Source: Pseudomonas anguilliseptica (GTDB lineage Bacteria; Pseudomonadota; Gammaproteobacteria; Pseudomonadales; Pseudomonadaceae). From it: a stretch of DNA of 64,000 nt. A program made the position numbers and the translations under genes. The stretch spans positions 1,674,001 through 1,738,000 of the forward strand of contig NZ_FNSC01000001.1 of the NCBI RefSeq assembly GCF_900105355.1, read 5' to 3'. The notes beneath the pieces were generated by a model. It saw only the letters and a program-made list of their open reading frames with translations. It was not told the origin of the DNA and did no database searches. Within the stretch, counting starts at the first letter, position 1. The number at the start of each line of letters is the position of its first letter. Positions 37,567-47,040 of this stretch are shown here, piece after piece.

Positions 37567-40500
37567 CTGCAAAAGTTGGAAGTCTGAGCGGTGGTCCGGC
37601 CTGCGAGGCCGGCAAGCTGATCGTCGAAGTCATCGGCAAGGATCACCCGCCAGGACAGCGAATCGTCATCTACGATGAAACCGACAACCAGCAGCAGGAG
37701 GCGCTGACCAAACGCCGCAAGTTGGAGCCGCTGGTCGCCCCGGCCTTTAGCAGTACCCTGCATATCTGGCCCTGGGACAATGAACCAACCCGCCACCTTT
37801 GGCTGGAAGTTGAAACGGAAAAAGGTGGCCCCCTATTCCTGCCACTGATGAATGATGCCAAGGCCACGCCAAGGCAAGTCGATCAGCAATGGAATCAGAT
37901 CGTACCGATTGTGCCTCTAACGCCCATGCGTAGTAGCACGAACGAAAAGGATCAAGGCATCCCTGTCCTAGCCAGGCCCGGCTACCTCTATGTTTTTTAC
38001 CGCGGCAAGCTCTGGCGCGAACTCGAAATCCGTCAGAGCGAAGGTAAGAACACCTATCACGACATAGACGTAAAAGCCTTTCGCCAACAGGACGGATTCT
38101 GTATCGGCCCACGTGATGCTTGCGGTAAAGGCTTGCAAGAAATCTGGCTGCCGGCCCGCTGGAATCGCGATCAAGTGAGCGACGTTGAACTTGCCTTTGC
38201 CGAGGTGCAACTGCCTGCCGCTCGCCTGCACCGCCTGGAACAGGACACTAAGCTGCGCGCCCAGCGTTGCCAGCGTTTCAATATGCAGGCATCCGCTCAG
38301 CAGTTTAAAAAGCTCGGTGCTGGCCCTGACGGGCGTTCCTTGGCTCAGGGATTACTGTTGGCCATTCTCAGTCAGAATGCATCTGCCATGCAGCCTGCCG
38401 CAGAAGCCGAAGCGCGCCGCCGTAGCTTGAACAATCGAATCTTCCCCTTGAATCTGACAGAACCGCAGCGCCTGCGTGAACCTCTGTACGAACCGCAATT
38501 CGATCATCCCACGCACTATCTACATGATCTTGCCGGCGGCTATCCGGCGAAGTGCTACCAAACAGCGCAGAAGCTTGTCGACGGTTACGAAGCCGGACGC
38601 GCTCCCCATCTGCGCAAAGCACCGGAGCTTGACCCGCTGGCGATTTGCCTGGAGCGCAAACTGCTGGCGATGCGTCCATCGCAAGACAAAACCCAGCAAA
38701 CAAAGCAGAAAGAAAAGCTCGAAGAAAGCGTTAAGAACTGGCAGGCACAACCTGCTGTTGCCGATGCGCTAGCCGATGCTCGCACCCGGCAAATCGCCGG
38801 TTTGTTGGTGGAGGACGCGGTATACCGCATGCGTCAATTGCGCGACCGCATTGAAGCCGCCCAAGCAGCGGTGAGCCTGGCCGCCGAACGCGCCAGCCTT
38901 CAGCCCCACTATGCGAGTGCACTGCTCGTGAGCAATTTCGTGCTGCCGTTGCGGATCGACGGCAAAACCAATCCCCTGAGCAGCAGCGCCAAGGCGCTGG
39001 ATGCGGAGGGCCATGAACGCATCAGGCATATTCTTGCCGAGCCGCTTGGTCATCATGCTCAAATCGCTCATGGTCAGGCGCGTAGGTGTCTGGCGAGTTG
39101 CCTTAAAGAGCCGTCCAACCAACAGACCCTGGGTGATCTGTTTTGCTTGGACGGTTTCGACTACTTGGGCGCTTTCGCCCTGACCGGGCAATGCATGGCC
39201 AGCATGGCCAAGCGACTGAATGACCCGCTGAACCTCAGCTTTCGACGCAAGGCCACCGATCAGGAAAAGCTCCTTCTCGATATCGCCGACAACAATCGTC
39301 ATCCCTTAAATGCGATGCTCTGGCCAACAGCTGACCAACAGATCTGCATGGCGCCCTACCAAAGCCCAGCGGGCAAGGAAGAGAACCTGGGCGATGGTCG
39401 TTTGCGTCCAAAGGCACTTGCTGCACTGGAAAACGCCGCACTGCCCAAGCCAGACAAGGTGCAACTACTGGAAGCCGCTGTTCTGATCGCTGCCGCCCAG
39501 CGGGGCGACTTCAAGAGCTTGCTCGGCTTCAAGAGCTCGATTAACGCACTTATGAGCGTACTGGGTGTATTGCAGGGTATCTTGAAGGCAGCGGAAAACG
39601 CCGTCACCACTGCCCAAGGCCGAGTCAATCAGGCGACGGCAGAAGTGGACACCTCCGGCCGTAGTGTAGGCCAGAGCCAGGAGGTGCTGCGCAATGACGC
39701 CCGCTTGGCCCGATTGAACATATATGAAGCCAGAAGCTTTCAACTGGCTCGCACCATGCTTCCCGAAACCCTGGGCGCAATGCGCTTCGAACGCAGTGGC
39801 CGAGTCAATACCCGTGACCACTACATAGTGCGCCCCGACCTGTTGGGCATGACAACAACCGGCCCAGGAACGCGCATGAATGGCACCGTGCGCGACGGGC
39901 AGGGCGGTGTAACCGCTACCAGCAATGCCAGCGAGGCCAGAGCCGCGGGCCTTCCCGCCGGTAAACAGGAACATTTACTGGTGGTATTACCGGTTCGTCA
40001 TGAAACCACCCAGCGCTTGGAGCGGCTCTACCAGCAATTGCGCGAACTCTTCCAGGCACAAGAGAACCTTAACCGGCAGCAAACGAGTTTGAATGAAGCT
40101 AACCGGGCCTATCAGGCACGGTTACGCAGTGGGGTATATCGCACACTTAACTCGCCGATCATGCCGCCGCTGATGATGATGTTTGAGTTGTTTAATGTGC
40201 GGGCCGAATGGGCCTCTTTGGAGGTGACTTTTCGTAGTCGGAGTAGACTTCGCGCTGGTGTTGGTGTGTTCAGTGCCCTTTATGATGCAGGTCTAGCGCT
40301 TGAGCTTCTTGCCGAGCGTGTGGCCCATGATACGAGAGTTATGCGAACGCTGAGTGCGGGCTTGGATCGCACTCTGTTTCGTAACCGACTTGCGGTGGGC
40401 AACCTCTTTGCCGCCAATGTCACTACGCGAATGACCCTAGGGGCGGTGGGCGCGGTTCTGTTCACCGGGTTGAATATCTCTGATTCGATCAATGAATTTG

Positions 40501-41414
40501 CTTTGGGCGACGATGCGGGTTGGGGCTATGCCCTGATGGCCGCCGGCGGTGTCGCCACCTTCGCCAGCGCCTTTATGGTTGGTCCTGCGGCCGGCGCCCC
40601 CTTGCTGGCACTGGGGCCCGCGGGCTGGATGATCGCCATCGGCCTGGCTCTGACCCTGGCGGGGGCAGCCCTGGTCTGGTGGCTGGACGATACCCCAGTC
40701 GAGGAGTGGCTTAAGCTGGGGCCGTTCGGTAAGGATCAGCCCGGCATTTTTATAGACACGGTGCGCCCAGCCCATCTACTGGATGAGAAAGAGGCCTTCT
40801 ATCGCCTGGTCGGTTTGTTTGCCGGCGTGCACATACAGGTTGAAGCCAACCCCGAGCAAGCCAAAGCTCGTAGCAGCTATCCCATACCCGGCCAGGAGGC
40901 CAGGCACCAAGCCATGCGCGAAGCCAATATACGTATCCAGATTGCCAGCAACTTACCGGGCCTAATCAGCTCCCTGGGGGCCAGTCAGATGCGTGTTGGC
41001 ATTTGGCAGCGCTTACACCGCAGCTCTCCCAGCCCAAGGGGGGATCGTATGGTGGAAACTGTGGAGCTGCTGCCGGGGCAGAATTTCTATCTGGACACCA
41101 GCCTGCATGCGGATAAGGCCAAGCCCAAACCCGCTTATCTGTTGTATCAAGAGCAGACCCCGGCGGGGCTCGATCTGTATCTACGGCAGCCGCCAACCCC
41201 ACCCGCCCAGCGCAGCGGCATTAGCATTACCATTCACCGCTATAGCTGGGCCGTACGTGCGCAGGTGATTGCAGATGATGGTAAGCAGCAGTGGCATTTC
41301 CCTGCCCCGCCACCGGTAGCCCCCCTGCGTTTCAATGCCAGTGAGCATGGCAAACCTAATTACACGGCAACTCAACAGGCTTTCTGGGCCGATGAACAAA
41401 GTAATCAGAACTAA
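37563..41414 (+). CDS. MIX/VasX-like T6SS pore-forming effector
   Basis: This 1283-aa protein is probably an antibacterial or anti-eukaryotic toxin. Residues 137-145 read ARPGYLYVF, which fits the MIX-effector motif hRxGhhYhh. The N-terminal 180 residues resemble the VasX/BTH_I2691-type delivery domain. A long helical middle follows (about 200-950). Hydrophobic segments at about 956-972 and 986-1040 (SAFMVGPAAGAPLLALGPAG, IAIGLALTLAGAALVWWL) suggest membrane insertion as in colicin-like VasX. A soluble C-terminal domain of about 240 residues ends the protein. No nuclease or lipase motif is seen. Pore formation is inference. Confidence 0.8.
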   Translation: MTAKVGSLSGGPACEAGKLIVEVIGKDHPPGQRIVIYDETDNQQQEALTKRRKLEPLVAPAFSSTLHIWPWDNEPTRHLWLEVETEKGGPLFLPLMNDAKATPRQVDQQWNQIVPIVPLTPMRSSTNEKDQGIPVLARPGYLYVFYRGKLWRELEIRQSEGKNTYHDIDVKAFRQQDGFCIGPRDACGKGLQEIWLPARWNRDQVSDVELAFAEVQLPAARLHRLEQDTKLRAQRCQRFNMQASAQQFKKLGAGPDGRSLAQGLLLAILSQNASAMQPAAEAEARRRSLNNRIFPLNLTEPQRLREPLYEPQFDHPTHYLHDLAGGYPAKCYQTAQKLVDGYEAGRAPHLRKAPELDPLAICLERKLLAMRPSQDKTQQTKQKEKLEESVKNWQAQPAVADALADARTRQIAGLLVEDAVYRMRQLRDRIEAAQAAVSLAAERASLQPHYASALLVSNFVLPLRIDGKTNPLSSSAKALDAEGHERIRHILAEPLGHHAQIAHGQARRCLASCLKEPSNQQTLGDLFCLDGFDYLGAFALTGQCMASMAKRLNDPLNLSFRRKATDQEKLLLDIADNNRHPLNAMLWPTADQQICMAPYQSPAGKEENLGDGRLRPKALAALENAALPKPDKVQLLEAAVLIAAAQRGDFKSLLGFKSSINALMSVLGVLQGILKAAENAVTTAQGRVNQATAEVDTSGRSVGQSQEVLRNDARLARLNIYEARSFQLARTMLPETLGAMRFERSGRVNTRDHYIVRPDLLGMTTTGPGTRMNGTVRDGQGGVTATSNASEARAAGLPAGKQEHLLVVLPVRHETTQRLERLYQQLRELFQAQENLNRQQTSLNEANRAYQARLRSGVYRTLNSPIMPPLMMMFELFNVRAEWASLEVTFRSRSRLRAGVGVFSALYDAGLALELLAERVAHDTRVMRTLSAGLDRTLFRNRLAVGNLFAANVTTRMTLGAVGAVLFTGLNISDSINEFALGDDAGWGYALMAAGGVATFASAFMVGPAAGAPLLALGPAGWMIAIGLALTLAGAALVWWLDDTPVEEWLKLGPFGKDQPGIFIDTVRPAHLLDEKEAFYRLVGLFAGVHIQVEANPEQAKARSSYPIPGQEARHQAMREANIRIQIASNLPGLISSLGASQMRVGIWQRLHRSSPSPRGDRMVETVELLPGQNFYLDTSLHADKAKPKPAYLLYQEQTPAGLDLYLRQPPTPPAQRSGISITIHRYSWAVRAQVIADDGKQQWHFPAPPPVAPLRFNASEHGKPNYTATQQAFWADEQSNQN

Positions 41415-41429
41415 GAGGCTGCACCTGCT

Positions 41430-42476
41430 ATGAATACGGCTGTCACCACCCACTATGCCGAAGGTGCCTATGACTCCCGGCATATCCCTAATCAGTCGCC
41501 GCAAATCCGTAAGCATGCAGGATTACTGACAACAACTTTGCCTTGGGGTGATACGGAAGATATAGCGCCGTTCAGTTTTATCGATGACTACTCACCAGAA
41601 CGGTTACGGGATTTGGAAGAAGATGAGCGAAAGAATCCCGGTATTCGGCAGCGCAATGAAGCCATTTTTCATAACTCCTGCAACCATCTTTGTTACCGGC
41701 GAGCACATGCATCGCTTTGGACGCAAATATGGTTATATATGTGGGGGCTGGGCCGGGCGCTTACTTTAATCGGAGCTGCCCTGTATTTTTTTATATTTGT
41801 TCCGATAATGGCATACATGGAGATAAAGATAGCAGGAGGACTGCGTGAGGCTGTGGATGATCTAGTAACTTCAGCGTGCTGGGTTTTTATTCCCACACTC
41901 TCTTGTTGGCTAATAGGTCACATAGCTATATATCGGCTTCCCAGTCATTGGATCTTAAAACCCTCAGAAGGCCCGCTCTGGGAGCTTAATCGACAAACCG
42001 GCCAGGTCACTGTTTTTGCGCGTAAGCCCGGACAGTTTTCACATCTAGGTATTGACGGCGATTTCGTTCGGCCATTTTATGAATTCGACGCCTGCGTACA
42101 TATCCTGCCAAGTCGCCAAGGCCTGCCGCAGTACTCCCTGCACTTGGTGCATCGCTATCAGCCCGTAGCCATCGACTTCAAGTCAGTCATCGGTTTGCAG
42201 AGTTCGGAACAGGCCTGTTTTGCGCTCTGGGATATGTGGCAGAACTATATGGATATCAGCCATCCGTTGCCGGAAATACCCACCTGGGAGGAATTCCGCC
42301 CGCTTGACCCAACAACCGCCGAACATGACCGTTTGACGGGTCGCAATCCCAGATATTGGCGCGATATGGATAAGGAAACTTATAAGAACGTCATCGATGA
42401 GTTGCTAATCCGCATCCAAAAACTCGACGCATTCTCCCGCCCTAATCTGATGAGTCAGCATGTGCGGTATCTGTGA
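41430..42476 (+). CDS. Putative membrane immunity protein for the VasX-like effector
   Basis: This 348-aa protein lies 15 bases after the effector. It has two or more hydrophobic segments (about residues 105-135 and 148-170; LTLIGAALYFFIFVPIMAY and WVFIPTLSCWLIGHIAIY) and a soluble C-terminal half rich in aromatic residues. No enzyme motif is recognised. The base composition is visibly more AT-rich than that of its neighbours, a common trait of immunity genes. Immunity to pore-forming VasX is given by a membrane protein in Vibrio, so an immunity role is inferred from position and topology. It could instead be an accessory protein. Confidence 0.65.
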   Translation: MNTAVTTHYAEGAYDSRHIPNQSPQIRKHAGLLTTTLPWGDTEDIAPFSFIDDYSPERLRDLEEDERKNPGIRQRNEAIFHNSCNHLCYRRAHASLWTQIWLYMWGLGRALTLIGAALYFFIFVPIMAYMEIKIAGGLREAVDDLVTSACWVFIPTLSCWLIGHIAIYRLPSHWILKPSEGPLWELNRQTGQVTVFARKPGQFSHLGIDGDFVRPFYEFDACVHILPSRQGLPQYSLHLVHRYQPVAIDFKSVIGLQSSEQACFALWDMWQNYMDISHPLPEIPTWEEFRPLDPTTAEHDRLTGRNPRYWRDMDKETYKNVIDELLIRIQKLDAFSRPNLMSQHVRYL

Positions 42477-42717
42477 CAATATCTTGTATATGACAAGTAA
42501 AGGGGCAGATTTGTTTGTTGGCTTGCACCATTAGTCGAAAATAAATCCGCCCTGTTGTCGAGAGCTCGGTGGTTGCTTTCTTGTTGGGGAGAAAGTTGAG
42601 AGCGGGTCGGTAGGGTTTTTTAATGAGCTGTTGATGTGCAGGCTACTTTAGTTAAAGTAAGCTCCAGCACGGAAGGATTTAAGTGTTTTCTCAGCAACCA
42701 CAACATGGATGATATCG
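42477..42717. other. AT-rich gap without a gene
   Basis: This 241-base gap between the immunity gene and the secreted-protein pseudogene is AT-rich. No convincing gene, hairpin or promoter is seen. Confidence 0.6.
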
Positions 42718-43777
42718 ATGCGTACAAAACCATTACTTGCGATTCTTTCTTTGGCGCTGTTCAGCCAGTTTTCCTATTCAGCTGTTTTATACGATGCTCG
42801 CTTTGCCTCGCCGCCAAATATCGAAGGGCAGTCCATCGTTGTTGACGGTACCCCGCATACGCCTAGCCGGGTAACCATGGGCGCAGTGGAGATGCGTTCC
42901 GGCTTCGCGGGGCAGCTGGGCAGCTGGGCAGCTGGGCGGTTTTCAATGCCCCGGGCTGCAGCTATGACCAGATCCAGTTCAATCTCCCGACAGGGCTGAC
43001 GATGGCCTACGTCAGTTGGGATATGTTCCCGAGCATGCTTAACAACAGCGAGAGTGCCTTTAACGTGCATCTGGACAGTACAGGCTATGGTGCCCGTAGC
43101 CTGTCCATGCATGGCGGTCAGAACAGCATCCAGCTATTCAATTTCGGCAAATCAGCAACGCTTTCCAGTCTTTCCAACCAGACGAAGTACCGTGTACTGG
43201 CTCGGGTGGATGCGGCGAGCGATCAGCTGGAAATTTCGATTAATGGCAATCCGGTATACAGCGGCACCTTCGGTAGTCCTGACCTTACCAGCGTGCGCAT
43301 GACCCTCTCACCTTGGAAGGGCGGGGCAACTCAATGCAATGACAGCGCTGCAGCACTCAGTAATGTCCTGATTTATGAGGACCCAAGCGACCTTGAAACG
43401 CCGCCTGCGCAGAGCATTGGAGTGACCTTCAAGTTGGTACCCGGTTATCCGACCTCCGTATCGGCTAATGGTGGATACCTCAGTTATTACCGTGGTATTC
43501 AAAATAGTGGTGACGTGCCGCTGAATCTCTATACCTGGATCACCGTCGACTTGCCCGATGGCACGGGGTTTCCGTTACGCCAGAGCCACTCAGTGAGCTT
43601 GCAGCCGGGAGCCAGCATGGCCACGGTACAAAACGGTTTATTCATTCCGAAATGGTTTCCAGCCGGTGATTACAAGGCACGCATGGTGGTGGTCAACCAA
43701 GTGACTGGGGAACAGTTTAATCACGATATCCCTTTTTCACTAAGCGACCCTAATCGACGCTCGGTACTCCTGAACAA
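42718..43777 (+). pseudogene. Secreted beta-sandwich (lectin-like) protein, frameshifted at an 8-bp repeat
   Basis: A signal peptide (MRTKPLLAILSLALFSQFSY, then SA) is followed by about 330 residues rich in beta structure. The LEISINGNPVYSGTF segment resembles a concanavalin-like fold. The frame breaks in three tandem copies of GGGCAGCT (42910-42933). With two copies it reads AGQLGSWAVFNAPGCSYDQI and joins the downstream frame. No family is recognised and the function is unknown. The downstream frame runs through the terminator hairpin at about 43774, so the true 3' end is uncertain and may be altered too. Confidence 0.65.
42910..42933 (+). repeat. 8-bp tandem repeat GGGCAGCT x3
   Basis: Exact copies lie at 42910-42917, 42918-42925 and 42926-42933, within the coding region of the secreted protein. 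Three copies put the downstream part out of frame; two copies restore it. Confidence 0.92.
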
Positions 43778-43804
43778 ACGCCCCGTTAATGGGGCGTTTG
43801 TTTG
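43774..43804. terminator. Strong intrinsic terminator (bidirectional)
   Basis: ACAAACGCCCC (43774-43784) pairs perfectly with GGGGCGTTTGT (43791-43801) across GTTAAT, with a T-rich tail (TTTG) on the plus side and A-rich bases on the other. It can serve both the plus-strand gene and the convergent minus-strand operon. Confidence 0.82.
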
Positions 43805-43870
43805 TGAGCCGTGTGCAGGGCATAACCCTGCAAGATTTCCAGCTCAGTTCTGTGTTCAGGCCAAGTGCCC

Positions 43871-44461
43871 TCAGGGTAATTCTGCTGAGGCCGGCATTAA
43901 CTCCGGCCTTTCCCTCTGCAGTTTGCTCTGCAGCATTTCCAGCTGCTCCAGCGCGGCGCGGGCTTCGTCTAGTTCGGTTTGGCTGCGTTCGCCTGATTGG
44001 GCGGCTTGTTCGATGCGCTCGCGGATGGCGGGGATTTGTTGGACACCGCTGGCGTAGGCCATTATCTGATCACGGGTTTGTTGTTCTTCGAAGGCGTTGT
44101 ACTGCGCCGGGTCGGCCAGTTGGGCGGCGGACGCGGGTTGACGGGGGTTGAGTTGGCCGAGGGCCGGGCTGCGTGGGTCGCCTTGGTCGGCCATTAGCTG
44201 GATCAGCATTTGCGCTTCCTGCGCATTCAATTGCGCTTCGTTGGGCGGTTCTTCCATCGGCTTTTCTGCCGGCGCTGGGATTGCTACTGGTTGCTGTGTT
44301 GGCAGCGCGGCGGGTATCTCTGGCGAGCGAATGGCCTGGTTAGATGGCGTTGAGGATTGTGGCGCAACGGCTGGCGCGGTGTCGGCCTGGGGCGTGCGCA
44401 CAACTACGATGGTCACTGCAGTGATCACCCCAAGCAGGCCGATGCCGAGCCAGGCCTTCAT
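43871..44461 (-). CDS. Membrane-anchored protein of unknown function in the phospholipase operon
   Basis: This 196-aa protein has an N-terminal membrane anchor (ITAVTIVVV), a Pro/Ala/Gln-rich linker (about 30-85) and a helical C-terminal part (EQQTRDQIMAYASGVQQIPA; ELDEARAALEQLEMLQSKLQ). It looks like a periplasmic, inner-membrane-tethered helper with coiled-coil character, somewhat like lipase-specific foldases but without clear homology. The start overlaps the PPIase stop (ATGA). P. aeruginosa seems to have a similar gene two places after plcB. Function is not known. Confidence 0.65.
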   Translation of the reverse strand: MKAWLGIGLLGVITAVTIVVVRTPQADTAPAVAPQSSTPSNQAIRSPEIPAALPTQQPVAIPAPAEKPMEEPPNEAQLNAQEAQMLIQLMADQGDPRSPALGQLNPRQPASAAQLADPAQYNAFEEQQTRDQIMAYASGVQQIPAIRERIEQAAQSGERSQTELDEARAALEQLEMLQSKLQRERPELMPASAELP

Positions 44462-45708
44462 AGCCCTTCTACCTTGGCATTGGTCAGCAGGGCGTCGACG
44501 CGAGCCTGGAAGGCTTGGGTTAGCTGCTCCTTGGCGACGGCCTGGTTGACCTCATAACGCACGCTGGGGTCGCTAAGCGGCAGTTGCTTATCCTCACGGC
44601 TGCGCACCTGGACGATCTCGAATGTACCGTCGATCAGCATCGGCTGGGAAATGCTATTGGCCTTTTGCAGCAGTGCGGTCTTGCGCAGAAAATCCAGTTG
44701 CGCATCCTGCGGACGAATCAGGCCGAGGTCGCCGGGTGGCGTGTGGCTCTTGGTATCGGCCAGTGAGTAGCGGCGCACGGCTTCATCGAAGCTCAAGCCC
44801 TTTTGCAGTTCGGCATACACCCGGTCGGCACTGGCTTGATCGGCCAGGCGGATATGGCTGGCCTGCACTTGGGTAACGTTGAGGTAGAGCTGCAGGTTGC
44901 GCTGGTAGTAGGCCTCGGCATCCGCATCACTGATCTGGCTGGCGCGCTCGCGCAGGCTGGCGGTTTCATGGTGGAAGTCGTTATGCAGACCAAGCTGGTG
45001 CAGGTACTTGTGGCGGACGAGTTTGTCGCGCACCAGCTGGCGGATGCCGGCCTGTTCTTCCGCGCTAAAGCCTTTCTCTCCGAGTTGATACCAGAGGTAG
45101 TCACGCAGCGCCTGTTGGCGCACCTGTTCGGCCAGGTACACTAGGTTGCCCTGTTGCAGCTCCACTCGACCTTGTACGTTGTCTCCCTGATACAGCTCCA
45201 GCAGGTTCAGACGTTGTTCGGCCTGACCGGGGAACTGCCAGCTGATTAGCTGTACCTGCGCGGCGTCGGCCTGCTGTTGGGGGCTCAATTGCAGGCTATC
45301 GAGCACTACGCCCTGCGTTTGCGTAGTCAGCACCTGGCGCAGGCGCGCGCTGCTCAGCGCCTGTGGCTGGCGCAGAAAGGGCCGTACATCGTGGTCGAAC
45401 TGACGGCCATAAACTTGCTCGATCAGGTTGGCCGCCTCGCGCTCGACCAGCGCATCCAGATCGCTGCGGTATTTGCTGCTCAGCTCGGCTTCCACCTCGC
45501 GGGCCAGCAGGTGGTTTTCTGCCAGCCCCGTGCGTAGCAGGCGCAGGTCGGTATTGAATTTGACCCGGGTCATGGCCTGCTCCAGCAGGCCGATGCTCTT
45601 GCCGGGCAGGCGTTCACCGTTGATGCACATGTCCTGGCTGCCCAGGGCTGACAGGCAAATGCCGGTCAGCCCCAGTACCAGCAAACTGCGCTGGATAAGC
45701 CCGCGCAC
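44458..45708 (-). CDS. Parvulin-type peptidyl-prolyl isomerase
   Basis: This 416-aa exported or anchored protein has an N-terminal hydrophobic segment, a SurA/PpiD-like helical region and a parvulin domain at about residues 275-375 (VQASHIRLADQASADRVYAE, FDEAVRRYSLADTKSHTPPG, GDLGLIRP). It probably helps fold the phospholipase whose gene precedes it. The start is placed at a GTG at 45708, one base after the phospholipase stop and with the ribosome binding site GGGAGG inside that gene's end; a longer version would overlap more. It is the middle gene of a three-gene operon. Confidence 0.85.
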   Translation of the reverse strand: MRGLIQRSLLVLGLTGICLSALGSQDMCINGERLPGKSIGLLEQAMTRVKFNTDLRLLRTGLAENHLLAREVEAELSSKYRSDLDALVEREAANLIEQVYGRQFDHDVRPFLRQPQALSSARLRQVLTTQTQGVVLDSLQLSPQQQADAAQVQLISWQFPGQAEQRLNLLELYQGDNVQGRVELQQGNLVYLAEQVRQQALRDYLWYQLGEKGFSAEEQAGIRQLVRDKLVRHKYLHQLGLHNDFHHETASLRERASQISDADAEAYYQRNLQLYLNVTQVQASHIRLADQASADRVYAELQKGLSFDEAVRRYSLADTKSHTPPGDLGLIRPQDAQLDFLRKTALLQKANSISQPMLIDGTFEIVQVRSREDKQLPLSDPSVRYEVNQAVAKEQLTQAFQARVDALLTNAKVEGL

Positions 45709-45709
45709 C

Positions 45710-46699
45710 TTACAGGCCTCCCTGGCCATAGAAGGTGTTGGCACCCTTGGTCAGCACGCTGACGGTGAGGGCGATGGACTCCGGAATCAGCTCCTTGGCC
45801 ACCCGCAGGCGCGTGGCGTAGCTGGTGTCGTACAGCGGCTCGGGGCGCTGATAGGCGACCTGGGCGGTCTGGGTCAGCAGATCGCGGATCGGCTTCTGTG
45901 CGTCATAGCTGCCGACGCGATTGGCCACTGCCGCCATATTGTTCAGGCCTTCGCTGAAGTAATGATCGTCCACCCAGCCTTCCCAGCCGGAGTGGCCATT
46001 GCCCGAGGTGACCCAGGCATGGTGCGGCTGCGCCACATCACCGGTGGTGTGCAGCGAGTAGCCGATGGTTTGCAGGGACGGTGCGTTCTTGAACTGATCG
46101 AACCAGTATTTGGCCAGGTTATCGATAGGCTGGAAGGCCGCTGTCTGGAAGTCGCCGTAGTGCGTCTGCCCGTTGGAGGACGTGCCCTGACGGTAATGCG
46201 CTTCGGTAGTGTCGAAGTCGCTTTTCTTCAGCTCGCGGTTGTACAGGTAAACCATGGCGTACCAGTCAACGTCGCCGCTCCAGCTGCCATCCACCTTGCT
46301 GTAGCGGTAGTCGTAGCCGCCGTGGTCGTTGCCGTGGGCGTCGCCCTGGCGGGCCATGTTGATAAAGTGCCAGTAGGACGTGTAATTGACGATGGAGGCC
46401 GCTGCGCCATACACCGGCGCGTGCTCGTAGCCGACCCACCAACCGCCCAGGCGGGTGTCCTGGAAGTCATCGACGTCGTAGGCGGCCTGGCCGAGGATTT
46501 CCCCCGCGCGGGCTTCGCTGCCGGCGGCGCCGACGTAGAACTGGTAGGCGCGTTTCATCTCGGGCGTGGCGTGCGCCGAGTTGAGGAAGGCCAGGGCGTC
46601 CTTGACGATATTCTTGTGTGTAGGTTGCGACCAGGCGCAGGCGTGGCTGGCGCTAAAAGCCAGGCCTAGACCAACGGCCAGGGAGGTGAGGGTTTTCAT
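45710..46699 (-). CDS. plcB: Zinc-dependent phospholipase C (PlcB-like)
   Basis: This 329-aa secreted enzyme hydrolyses phospholipids. A signal peptide (KTLTSLAVGLGLAFSASHAC) is followed by AWSQPTHKNIV: the mature N-terminal Trp is a zinc ligand in the alpha-toxin/PC-PLC family. Further His/Asp ligands lie in QAAYDVDDF, YSLHTTGDVAQPHHA and WVDDHYF. P. aeruginosa PlcB has a similar size and fold and seems to be followed by similar genes. The start at 46699 begins the signal peptide. It is followed directly by the PPIase and anchored-protein genes, suggesting a secretion/folding operon. Confidence 0.82.
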   Translation of the reverse strand: MKTLTSLAVGLGLAFSASHACAWSQPTHKNIVKDALAFLNSAHATPEMKRAYQFYVGAAGSEARAGEILGQAAYDVDDFQDTRLGGWWVGYEHAPVYGAAASIVNYTSYWHFINMARQGDAHGNDHGGYDYRYSKVDGSWSGDVDWYAMVYLYNRELKKSDFDTTEAHYRQGTSSNGQTHYGDFQTAAFQPIDNLAKYWFDQFKNAPSLQTIGYSLHTTGDVAQPHHAWVTSGNGHSGWEGWVDDHYFSEGLNNMAAVANRVGSYDAQKPIRDLLTQTAQVAYQRPEPLYDTSYATRLRVAKELIPESIALTVSVLTKGANTFYGQGGL

Positions 46700-47040
46700 A
46701 GGGAAGGCGCTCTTTTGTTGTTGGAGTTGAGCAGTATTAGCGGTCATTGATGGCAAAACTGTTGCAATGCCGCACGCCAACTTAAAGCCTATGCGCCGGG
46801 TTGTCTCAACCCAACTAAGGGTTGGTGGTGTAGGCCAGCTTCCTTGCGCGCTTTAGGCCGCACCGCTGTTCTTATGGCGCAAGGGCGTCTGGATGCTGAG
46901 GCATTGGCCGCCTGAGCCAAGCTGCAGAGTGTGAGACGTGTCTCGCTTTGGGGCTGCGCATATCACCGACAATGCCGCGCCGGCCGGGACGCCGCTGCCT
47001 CTCGGCTACTCCATTGCCTCAATCCTCAAGGACGATGACC
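46700..47040. other. Divergent intergenic region, plcB / M48 protease
   Basis: This 341-base gap separates the divergent plcB and M48 genes and must hold both promoters. Only small hairpins such as GGGTTGTCTCAACCC are seen. No gene or convincing -35/-10 pair was found. Confidence 0.5.

Noticed and set aside
33944..42476. Complete type VI secretion system
   Set aside because: Only hcp, vgrG, adaptor, effector and immunity-like genes are present. No TssB/C, TssJ-M, ClpV or baseplate gene lies in the window, so it is an orphan cassette.
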